Of a stretch of 64,000 nt of DNA, positions 41,948-49,082 are shown in pieces; the stretch's first letter is position 1; every line of letters starts with the position of its first letter. The notes beneath the pieces are model-generated. The model made no database searches. It was not told the DNA's origin and worked only from the letters and a program-made list of their open reading frames with translations. Source of the DNA: Chloroflexota bacterium (GTDB lineage: Bacteria > Chloroflexota > Anaerolineae > Anaerolineales > Villigracilaceae); the NCBI GenBank assembly GCA_016234485.1, contig JACRBL010000051.1, forward strand, positions 1-64,000, written 5' to 3'. The translations under genes and the position numbers were made by a program.

Positions 41948-43663
41948 ATGACTAAGAAACTGCACCTGTTCGTTGTCCTCATGCTGGCTCTCAGCATGAT
42001 CCTCAGCGCCTGCGGCGCGCCCGCCGTAGCGACTGAACCGCCCGTCGTCGCGACCGAACCGCCGGTAGTCGTCACCGAACCGCCCGTCGTCGCGCCCGAT
42101 GCGCAAGCATTGTTCACCGACCTCGCCGCCACGTTGACCTCCGACAACGGCTATGGCTCCGTGCCCGCCGCCAAGTTCAGCGAAGAGATGGTGGATAAGC
42201 CCGCCTACCTGCTGGATGTGCGCGAAGTGTCCGAGATCGAAGCGGATGGCTTCATTGAAGGCGCGGTCAGCATCCCCGTGCGCGAAGTCCTCAACAACCT
42301 GGACAAACTGCCCGGACTCGATGAACCGATCGTCATCTACTGCGCCTCTGGTCACCGCGGCGCGATGGTGATGTCCTCGCTCAAACTGCTGGGCTACACC
42401 AATGTCCGCAACCTGGGCGGCGGCCTCGGCGGTTGGAAGAAAGCCAACTTGCCCGTCGTCACTGGCTCCCTGCCCGCGGCTCCCACCATCTTGAACAGCG
42501 CCGCGATCGTGGAAGATCAGGCCTTGTATGACATGCTCAACGGCTTCCTGAGCGGACTGCCCGAAGGCTTCCTCACCGTCAAATCTGACAAACTCGCTGA
42601 AGAACTCGCGAGCGCGGCTCCCGTGCTGATTGACGTCCGCTCCACTGGCGAGTGGGACAAAGACGGCTACATCGAAGGCGCGATCAATATCCCGTTCAAC
42701 GATTTCTTCGCCAGCCTCGATAAACTCCCCGCCAAAGACGCGAACATCGTCATCTACTGCGGCTCTGGTCACCGCGGCGCCATCCTCCTGATGGCAATGA
42801 AGTTGATGGGTTACGAGAACGTCCGCAACCTAGGCGGCGGCCTCGGCGCCTGGAAAGCCGCCAAGATGCCCGTCACTGGCTGGATTGACTGGTCTGCCAA
42901 GTGGCCGGAATACATCGCCGCCCTGCCCGCGGGCTACGGCACGATCAAAGCCCCCGACCTCAACACCGCCCTGGCTGGCTCTCCCGTCCCCTTCCTGCTC
43001 GATGTGCGCGAAGCCGCTGAAATCACCAATGACGGATTCATCGCGGGCGCGGTCAACATCCCCGTACGCGAAGTCCTCAACAGCCTCGATAAACTTCCCG
43101 CCAAAGACCAGCCCATCATCGTCTACTGCGCTTCGGGCGCGCGCGGCGCCATGATCATGGCCTCGCTCCAGATGCTCGGCTACACCGACGTGAAAAACCT
43201 CGCGGGCGGACTCAACGGCTGGAAGAAAGCCGAACTCCCCGTAGAGACCGCCACCGCTCCCGCCGCCCCCGTAGCGGGTACCGTTCCCGAAGTGGACGCG
43301 ACCCTCTTCCGCGACCTGAACGGCTTCGTCTCCACCCTGCCCGAAGGCTTCTACACCGTGAAGGCCGCCGACCTGAATACCGAGCTGGCCTCTGCCACCA
43401 AGCCCTTCATCGTGGACGTCCGCACGGCTGAAGAACTCGCCAACGGCTACATCGAAGGCGCGGCCCTCATCACCCTGACCGATTTTGCCGCGAACCTCGC
43501 GCAACTTCCCGCCAAGGATCAGCCCATCGTGGTGTTGTGCCAGTCTGGTCACCGCGGCGCGATCGTGATGATGTACCTGCGCATGATCGGCTACACCAAC
43601 GTCCGCAACCTGGCCGGCGGCATGAACGCCTGGGCCGCGGCGGAACTGCCCGTTGTGAAGTAA
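41948..43663 (+). CDS. Lipoprotein with four tandem rhodanese domains
   Basis: The product is 571 residues. The lipoprotein signal LALSMILSACGAP and a short repeated TEPPVV linker precede four rhodanese domains. Each has a catalytic Cys in a CxSGxRGA loop: Cys132 (YCASGHRGA), Cys271 (YCGSGHRGA), Cys394 (YCASGARGA) and Cys531 (LCQSGHRGA). Repeated blocks such as AGAVNIPVREVLNSLDKLP and YTNVRNLGGGLGGWK show internal duplication. Rhodaneses carry persulfide sulfur, so an outer-face sulfur-transfer role is plausible. AAGGAG precedes ATG 41948. It follows the twelve-haem cytochrome and precedes the HdrD-like gene. Confidence 0.92.
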   Translation: MTKKLHLFVVLMLALSMILSACGAPAVATEPPVVATEPPVVVTEPPVVAPDAQALFTDLAATLTSDNGYGSVPAAKFSEEMVDKPAYLLDVREVSEIEADGFIEGAVSIPVREVLNNLDKLPGLDEPIVIYCASGHRGAMVMSSLKLLGYTNVRNLGGGLGGWKKANLPVVTGSLPAAPTILNSAAIVEDQALYDMLNGFLSGLPEGFLTVKSDKLAEELASAAPVLIDVRSTGEWDKDGYIEGAINIPFNDFFASLDKLPAKDANIVIYCGSGHRGAILLMAMKLMGYENVRNLGGGLGAWKAAKMPVTGWIDWSAKWPEYIAALPAGYGTIKAPDLNTALAGSPVPFLLDVREAAEITNDGFIAGAVNIPVREVLNSLDKLPAKDQPIIVYCASGARGAMIMASLQMLGYTDVKNLAGGLNGWKKAELPVETATAPAAPVAGTVPEVDATLFRDLNGFVSTLPEGFYTVKAADLNTELASATKPFIVDVRTAEELANGYIEGAALITLTDFAANLAQLPAKDQPIVVLCQSGHRGAIVMMYLRMIGYTNVRNLAGGMNAWAAAELPVVK

Positions 43664-43668
43664 TAGGC

Positions 43669-43755
43669 CGTCACTGCGAGGAGGGCGATTTTCCCGACGA
43701 AGCAGTCTCCCCGTCATTGGAAGGGATTGCTTCGCAACAAACGCTCGCAATGACG
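43669..43755. repeat. CATTGCGAG-type palindromic element, copy 6
   Basis: Arms are CGTCACTGCGAG (43669-43680) and CTCGCAATGACG (43744-43755), with inner GAAGCAGTC / GATTGCTTC. It lies just after the rhodanese gene and before its terminator. Confidence 0.88.
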
Positions 43756-43767
43756 AGATAAAAAACT

Positions 43768-43800
43768 ACTGCCCGCGAATAAGTCGCGGGCAGTTTTTTT
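43768..43800 (+). terminator. Terminator of the rhodanese gene
   Basis: The 10-bp stem ACTGCCCGCG / CGCGGGCAGT with a 7-nt loop is followed by six T. Confidence 0.9.
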
Positions 43801-43803
43801 GTA

Positions 43804-43824
43804 GGTCGGATTGCCAATCCGACC
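43804..43824. repeat. GGTCGGATT palindrome
   Basis: Perfect 9-bp arms GGTCGGATT / AATCCGACC flank a 3-nt GCC loop, directly after the terminator. Confidence 0.75.
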
Positions 43825-43848
43825 CACGCCCCTTCTGGTGAATTTTGA

Positions 43849-43854
43849 TACAAT
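43849..43854 (+). promoter_or_regulatory. -10-like TACAAT upstream of the Fe-S oxidoreductase
   Basis: TACAAT follows a stretch without genes after a terminator. No clear -35 is seen. A start near 43861 would put the 37-bp hairpin at 43903-43939 into the leader. Confidence 0.35.
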
Positions 43855-43902
43855 CAATTGAAGTTATGCTAAACTAAAACCATCCCTCACCCCCAGCCCC
43901 CT

Positions 43903-43939
43903 CCAGTTCAGCCAGCAGTTGAACTGCTGGCTGAACTGG
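43903..43939. repeat. 37-bp hairpin with GCAGTTGAACTGC core
   Basis: Perfect 18-bp arms CCAGTTCAGCCAGCAGTT (43903-43920) and their complement (43922-43939) flank a 1-nt centre. The repeat at 49013-49049 has the same geometry, with arms changed on both sides so that pairing is kept. It lies 18 nt before the start of the Fe-S oxidoreductase gene. Confidence 0.92.
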
Positions 43940-43957
43940 AAATTCTACGGAGGAACC

Positions 43958-45943
43958 ATGCTTACACTCGCCGAGAAAGTCCTCTTCGTCCTCGCGACCC
44001 TCGCGTCGCTTTATTACACCTATCGCGGCGCGAAACGCATCGTCGGCCACATCGCCAGCGGACAGGGCAAGGTCACCTGGTCGTTCATCTGGAAACGGAT
44101 TGGAGAACTCATCGTCAAGGTGGGATTGTTCCAACCCGTTTTTCGTTTCCGCTTCTGGCCGAGCCTCATGCACGGACTGATCGGCTGGGGCTTCCTCTCC
44201 TTCCTGCTCATCAACCTCGCAGACTTGATCTACGCCTACACTGGATGGAAACTGCTCGATCACGCGGGACTTTTTGGCGACATCTACCGCCTGATCGCGG
44301 ACGTGGCGAACGTGGCGATCCTCGTCGGCATCCTGTACATGATCGTCCGCCGCTTCCTCCTTCGACCTGCCACCTTGTCCACGCGCGGGACGACTCTCCT
44401 GCATCCGAAAGCGCGCTTCGGCATCCTGCGCGACTCGGCCATCGTGGCCACGTTCATCTTCATGCACAACTCCATGCGCCTGCTGGGAGAATCTTTCTAT
44501 ATCGCGTTGCAGGGTCACGCCGACCCGTGGCAACCGACCATTTCCGCCGCGGCCCGCCTCTGGTCAGGCATGAGCGAGGGCGCGTTGATCGCGGGCGAGC
44601 ACATCGCGTTCTGGCTGTCCATTGGCGCGGTGGTCGCGTTCCTTCCGTATTTCCCGTACAGCAAACATATCCACTTATTCTTTGCTCCGATCAATTTCGC
44701 GTTGAAACCTGAGCGCAAATCCATCGGACAGTTGAGCTACATCAATCTCGATGACCAGACCATCGAGCAATTCGGCGCGGCGAAGATGAAAGACTTGGGC
44801 TGGGAGCAGATCATGGACAGTTATGCCTGTATCATGTGCTTCCGTTGTCAGGAGGTTTGTCCCGCGTATAACACTGGGAAACTTTTGTCGCCTGCCGCGC
44901 TGGAGATCAACAAACGCTATCACCTGAATGGCGGCGGCGCGACGGATGTTGAATTGAAGGAACTGATCTCGGACGAGGCGGTTTGGGCGTGTACCTCGTG
45001 CGGCGCGTGCGTGGACATTTGTCCCGTTGGCAACGAGCCGATGCGCGACATTCTCGACATTCGCAGGAATCTTTCGATGATGGAAAGCGCCTTTCCAAAA
45101 CAGTTGGAGTCGGCGTTCAAGGGCATGGAACGCAACATGAACCCGTGGAATGTTTCGCAAGCAGACAGAATGAATTGGGCGCAGGGACAGAATGTGCCGA
45201 CCATCGAGCAGAATCCCGATCCCGACATTTTGTGGTGGGTGGGGTGCGCTCCCGCGACCGACGTCCGCGCGCAGAAGACCGCGCAGGCCTTCGCGAAAAT
45301 TTTGAACGCGGCGGGGATCAACTTTGCCGTGCTCGGCAAGAACGAACAATGCACAGGCGATTCGGCGCGACGCGCGGGACGCGAGGATATTTTCTTCGGG
45401 CTGGCATCGGCCAATGTGGAGATCCTGAATGAGGTGAAACCCAAGCGCATCGTCACCACTTGTCCGCATTGCCTGCACACGATCAAAAATGAGTATCCCG
45501 CGTTCGGCGGCAATTACGAAGTGATTCATCACACGCAACTCATCAACGAATTGGTCGGCTCGGGCAAGGTGCGGCTGGACATCAGCAAGGAATTGGTTTC
45601 CGTCACCTTCCACGATCCGTGCTATCTCGGACGGCACAACCAGGAGTTCAACGCGGCGCGCTCCACGCTGACCGCAACGGGCTCGCTCACCATCGAGATG
45701 CCGCGGCACGGAGCCAAGTCCTTCTGCTGTGGCGCGGGCGGCGCGCAGATGTGGAAGGAAGAAGAAGCAGGCTCAGATCGAGTGAACGAAGCGAGGTTCG
45801 CGGAAGCCAAAAAGACAGGCGCGGACGTGCTCGCGGTCGGCTGTCCGTTCTGCCTGACGATGATGAACGACGCGTCAAAAGCGGATGGGGATTCAATGAA
45901 GGTAAAAGATGTAGCGGAAATCGTGGCCGAAAAGATGATGTGA
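43958..45943 (+). CDS. Membrane Fe-S oxidoreductase (HdrD/GlpC-like, NarI-like N-terminus, two CCG domains)
   Basis: The product is 661 residues. About five membrane helices at the N-terminus resemble NarI/HdrE-type cytochrome b modules. Two [4Fe-4S] motifs follow: CIMCFRCQEVCPAYNTG and CTSCGACVDICPVGNEPM. Two CCG-type domains follow: CAPATDVRAQKTAQAF, then TTCPHCLHTIKNEYP and DPCYLGRHN, CCGAGGAQMW, VGCPFCLTMM. Such proteins link quinones to thiol/disulfide or organic acid redox reactions. GGAGG before ATG 43958 supports this start. With the rhodanese protein next door, sulfur-linked electron transfer is a reasonable guess, not shown. Confidence 0.88.
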   Translation: MLTLAEKVLFVLATLASLYYTYRGAKRIVGHIASGQGKVTWSFIWKRIGELIVKVGLFQPVFRFRFWPSLMHGLIGWGFLSFLLINLADLIYAYTGWKLLDHAGLFGDIYRLIADVANVAILVGILYMIVRRFLLRPATLSTRGTTLLHPKARFGILRDSAIVATFIFMHNSMRLLGESFYIALQGHADPWQPTISAAARLWSGMSEGALIAGEHIAFWLSIGAVVAFLPYFPYSKHIHLFFAPINFALKPERKSIGQLSYINLDDQTIEQFGAAKMKDLGWEQIMDSYACIMCFRCQEVCPAYNTGKLLSPAALEINKRYHLNGGGATDVELKELISDEAVWACTSCGACVDICPVGNEPMRDILDIRRNLSMMESAFPKQLESAFKGMERNMNPWNVSQADRMNWAQGQNVPTIEQNPDPDILWWVGCAPATDVRAQKTAQAFAKILNAAGINFAVLGKNEQCTGDSARRAGREDIFFGLASANVEILNEVKPKRIVTTCPHCLHTIKNEYPAFGGNYEVIHHTQLINELVGSGKVRLDISKELVSVTFHDPCYLGRHNQEFNAARSTLTATGSLTIEMPRHGAKSFCCGAGGAQMWKEEEAGSDRVNEARFAEAKKTGADVLAVGCPFCLTMMNDASKADGDSMKVKDVAEIVAEKMM

Positions 45944-45971
45944 TTCGGTTATCAGCTAAAAGGAGGCTGAG

Positions 45972-46574
45972 ATGAAACGATTTTTATTGTTAGCCATTCT
46001 GGTATTGACGGCTTGCATCCCCCAACCCGCCACGCCATCGGGACCGAGCGCGGCGGAGATCGAGGCGATGATCGGCACGTCGGTCGCGTTGACCGTCACC
46101 GCACACGCGCAGACGAAGGCCGCGATCCCCTCGCCGACGCCGACTGCTTCGCAAACCGAGACCCCATCCCCCACCGTCACCGTCACGGCGAGCCCATTCC
46201 CCACGTTGACGCCGTTCTCCACGTCCACGAAATTTCCGACCAGCGCTCCCGCCGATTACGCCTGCGCGGTGGTCAACAAATCGCCAGGCGATAATTCCAT
46301 CTTCAAGCCCAACAAGGATTTTGATATCAAGTTCTGGCTGAGGAACGTCGGTACGCACAAATGGGACAAGGGCGCGGACCTGTCATATCACGATGGGACG
46401 AAGATGATCGTGGGCAACACCGTGTATGAACTGCCCGAAGTGAAGCCAGGCCAACAGGTGGGGCCGTTCATCTTCGATGCAAAATCTCCAAAGAAGATCG
46501 GCGATTTTGTGATGCGGCTCAAGATGCAGGGAGGATTTTGCTATCCGTACATCAAGATTTTGGTGAGAAAGTAA
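45972..46574 (+). CDS. Lipoprotein with Nbr1 FW-type Ig-like domain
   Basis: The product is 200 residues. A lipoprotein signal (LLAILVLTACIPQP) is followed by a Ser/Thr/Pro-rich linker and a C-terminal domain DNSIFKPNKDFDIKFWLRNVGTHKWDKGADLSYHDG. That domain matches the Nbr1_FW (four-tryptophan) Ig-like fold. Such domains are common in surface proteins of Chloroflexota. The likely role is binding at the cell surface, with unknown ligand. GGAGG lies upstream of ATG 45972. Confidence 0.85.
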   Translation: MKRFLLLAILVLTACIPQPATPSGPSAAEIEAMIGTSVALTVTAHAQTKAAIPSPTPTASQTETPSPTVTVTASPFPTLTPFSTSTKFPTSAPADYACAVVNKSPGDNSIFKPNKDFDIKFWLRNVGTHKWDKGADLSYHDGTKMIVGNTVYELPEVKPGQQVGPFIFDAKSPKKIGDFVMRLKMQGGFCYPYIKILVRK

Positions 46575-46590
46575 AATATCTCGTCAATAA

Positions 46591-46623
46591 AAAACGCGGC
46601 TGTCATTTTGACAACCGCGTTTT
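46591..46623. terminator. Bidirectional terminator
   Basis: AAAACGCGGCTGTC pairs with GACAACCGCGTTTT with one mismatch in 14 bp and a 5-nt loop, between the convergent Nbr1 and TPR genes. Confidence 0.85.
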
Positions 46624-46638
46624 GGTTTTAAGAAGTCG

Positions 46639-48951
46639 CTATCTCCCGCTCACCTGTGCCAGCAGCTTGCGATAGGCATCGGCGTTGGGCGGGTTCATCA
46701 TCAGGATTTGGTTGATGGCCAAGATAGCGCCGTCCTTATCGCCTTTGCCGAGCAGGGACTCGCCCACCGCGTCCAACTGCGCGATGGCGTCGGCGGCGCG
46801 GCCCGCCTGCTGGTAGAGCGAAGCGAGGGCGCGTCGGAGCGCGGGCTGGTCGCCATGTTCGGCGATGAGTTCCTCAAGGAAGGGAATCGCGTCCACGCCT
46901 TTGCGTTGACCTTCGAGATAAGTGAGATAGTTTTCCAACTCGGCCAACGCCTGGTCGGTGCGCGCCATGCGGAGATTGAGCTCGATGATATTTTTACGCA
47001 CGCCCTGGTCTTCGGGACGGAGGGTACGGATCTGCTCGAAGACGCGCAGGGCCTGTTTCCAGTCCAGCCGTTGCATGTCAATATCGGCCATGCGTTGCAG
47101 GATGTGGACGTTCCACGAACGGTCCGCTCCCGCCTGCTGGACGAGGCGCAACGCGGTGGTGTAGGTCTTGCGCGACATGTCCAGTTCGGCGAGGCGATAA
47201 TAAATATCGGCCAGGTCGAGATATTCGTTGATCGCGTCGTTGACTTGTCCGCGCGCGACGAGTTGCTCGATCAGACGCGAGCGCGCCGCCAGATCCATCG
47301 GCGCAAGTTGGATGACGCGCCGTAAAAGCTTGGTGGCCTGATTCGGTTCGCCGCGCACGCTGTAGGCCTGCGCCACGGTGGTGAACTTGGCGATGGCGTC
47401 TGGCACACGCGCCTCCTGCACGAGCAGGTCGCCCATCAACGTGTGGAGCGGGAGGTATTGCGGTGCGAAGGCCAGCGCTTCAAAGGCCGCGTCCATCGCG
47501 GAGCGCAGACGCCCACTGCGCGCCAGCACGTGAATGTGATTGATGCTTTCCAGCACCTGACTGCTCTGTGCCTGGATCACGATCTCCGCCAGCGGCAGTG
47601 GCACTTCGCCCTCAGACTTGGGCATTTGTTCGCGCGCTTTCACGAGCGTCTCGCGCCAATCGGGGCGCATCAACATTTTATGGATGTTATCGCAGATAAC
47701 TTTGAGCGCGGCCTCGTCCTTTTGAACGGACTGCGCTTCGATGATCGGTTCATACAGCAGGCGCACCTCGTCCGAAAGGTCGGCGGCGACCACGTACGAA
47801 TCGGCCAGTTTCAGCGCCTCGAGGTATTCCACCGCCGCTTCGTTGACGCGTCCCATCTTGAGCATGATCTGTCCAAGCAGGATGCGCGAACCCAATGCGA
47901 AATCAGCGTGCTTGACGGCGTGTTGCAAATTTCGCAGCGCGCTTTCAAGGCGGTCGCTTTTGAAACGCAACAGGCCAAGATCGAAATACACGGAGGGATG
48001 TTTGAAGCCCGCTTCGAGCGCCTTTTCCAAATCTTCGGCGGCTTGCAATTCCTGGTTCTTCGTCTGCGAATCAATGGCCTGGCCGAGATGTAAAACCACC
48101 ATGGTCTGCTCGGATTGTTGCAGGGAAAGTTGTCCCGTGCCGCGCATGATGGCTTGCAGGCCGCGTCGTTCCTGGGCCGCGGGGCTTTCGTCGTTGTATT
48201 CGAACAGGGCCTCCGCCAGACGCGTCAGCGCTTTTTGGCGCGCCTCCGCCACAGGGTCCAGCCCGCTCGAAACGGGTTGGCGCGGCGCCTCCAACTGCTT
48301 AATCTGCGCCATGGCGATGGGACCCGTCCCGCCTTTTTGTCGCACTGGTTTCGGAAGTAATTGTCCCGATTTGAAAAGCGACTGCGCCTGGCGCGCTTCG
48401 ATGCTTTCGGGCAGAAGCGCCATGGCCTTGTTGATCAACTCGGCGGTTTTTTCCATGTTGCCCGCGCGCTGCAACAAACTCGCCACCGCTAAAAATTCAG
48501 TGACGGCGGGACGCGTATGCCCCAGCCGCTCGTGGATCAACGCCAGGCGCGAGTGGGCCTGCATGTGATCGGGATTCAACGTGGTGACGCGCACCCAGTT
48601 TTCGATGGCCTTGTCCACGTCGCGCTGATTGATGAAGGCATCGGCCGCGCGCATGGCCGCCTCCACCGCCGCGCGCAAGTCGCCGAGGCGTTCCGAAAGT
48701 TGGGCGATGCGCTCCAACGGCACGGGGTCTTCGCGCGAGAGTTGCGCCACGCGCTTGTAGATCTCCAACGCCTCGTCGAAGCGGGAGAGTTGATGCAGGG
48801 CCAGCCCCAGGTTATTCAGCGCCTTCGGATTATCGGGAAACTCCTCGAGCGCCGCCCGATACGAGACCGCCGCTTTTTCCCAGCGTTGATCCCAGGCGGC
48901 CGAGTGGCCTTCGTTCATGAATTTTTGAAAAATATCTTCGCGTCCAGGCAT
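46639..48951 (-). CDS. Large TPR-repeat protein
   Basis: The product is about 770 residues made almost wholly of tetratricopeptide-like helices. Clear units occur at the N-terminus (WDQRWEKAAVSYRAALEEFPDNPKALNNLGLALHQLSRFDEALEIYKRVAQ) and through the C-terminal half. No catalytic domain or signal peptide is seen, so it is probably a cytoplasmic scaffold. ATG 48951 is chosen because TACAAT lies 6 nt upstream (leaderless pattern). The longer in-frame start at 48993 has no family support. Confidence 0.8.
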   Translation of the reverse strand: MPGREDIFQKFMNEGHSAAWDQRWEKAAVSYRAALEEFPDNPKALNNLGLALHQLSRFDEALEIYKRVAQLSREDPVPLERIAQLSERLGDLRAAVEAAMRAADAFINQRDVDKAIENWVRVTTLNPDHMQAHSRLALIHERLGHTRPAVTEFLAVASLLQRAGNMEKTAELINKAMALLPESIEARQAQSLFKSGQLLPKPVRQKGGTGPIAMAQIKQLEAPRQPVSSGLDPVAEARQKALTRLAEALFEYNDESPAAQERRGLQAIMRGTGQLSLQQSEQTMVVLHLGQAIDSQTKNQELQAAEDLEKALEAGFKHPSVYFDLGLLRFKSDRLESALRNLQHAVKHADFALGSRILLGQIMLKMGRVNEAAVEYLEALKLADSYVVAADLSDEVRLLYEPIIEAQSVQKDEAALKVICDNIHKMLMRPDWRETLVKAREQMPKSEGEVPLPLAEIVIQAQSSQVLESINHIHVLARSGRLRSAMDAAFEALAFAPQYLPLHTLMGDLLVQEARVPDAIAKFTTVAQAYSVRGEPNQATKLLRRVIQLAPMDLAARSRLIEQLVARGQVNDAINEYLDLADIYYRLAELDMSRKTYTTALRLVQQAGADRSWNVHILQRMADIDMQRLDWKQALRVFEQIRTLRPEDQGVRKNIIELNLRMARTDQALAELENYLTYLEGQRKGVDAIPFLEELIAEHGDQPALRRALASLYQQAGRAADAIAQLDAVGESLLGKGDKDGAILAINQILMMNPPNADAYRKLLAQVSGR

Positions 48952-48957
48952 GGCTGT

Positions 48958-48963
48958 ATTGTA
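48958..48963 (-). promoter_or_regulatory. -10 box TACAAT for the leaderless TPR gene
   Basis: On the minus strand TACAAT lies 6 nt before ATG 48951. No Shine-Dalgarno is present. Confidence 0.5.
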
Positions 48964-49012
48964 CCCTGTTGTGATTGCGCGACAAATTACCAATTCGTAC
49001 TACTTTTTTCAT

Positions 49013-49049
49013 CTCGTTCATCCCGCAGTTCAACTGCGGGATGAACGAG
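49013..49049. repeat. 37-bp hairpin with GCAGTTCAACTGC core
   Basis: Perfect 18-bp arms CTCGTTCATCCCGCAGTT (49013-49030) and their complement (49032-49049) flank a 1-nt centre. It has the same layout as 43903-43939. It lies in the gap between TPR and polA genes, next to GGTC-rich units (49053-49085). Confidence 0.92.
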
Positions 49050-49082
49050 ACCATTTGACCATCCGACTATGCGACCAGCAGA

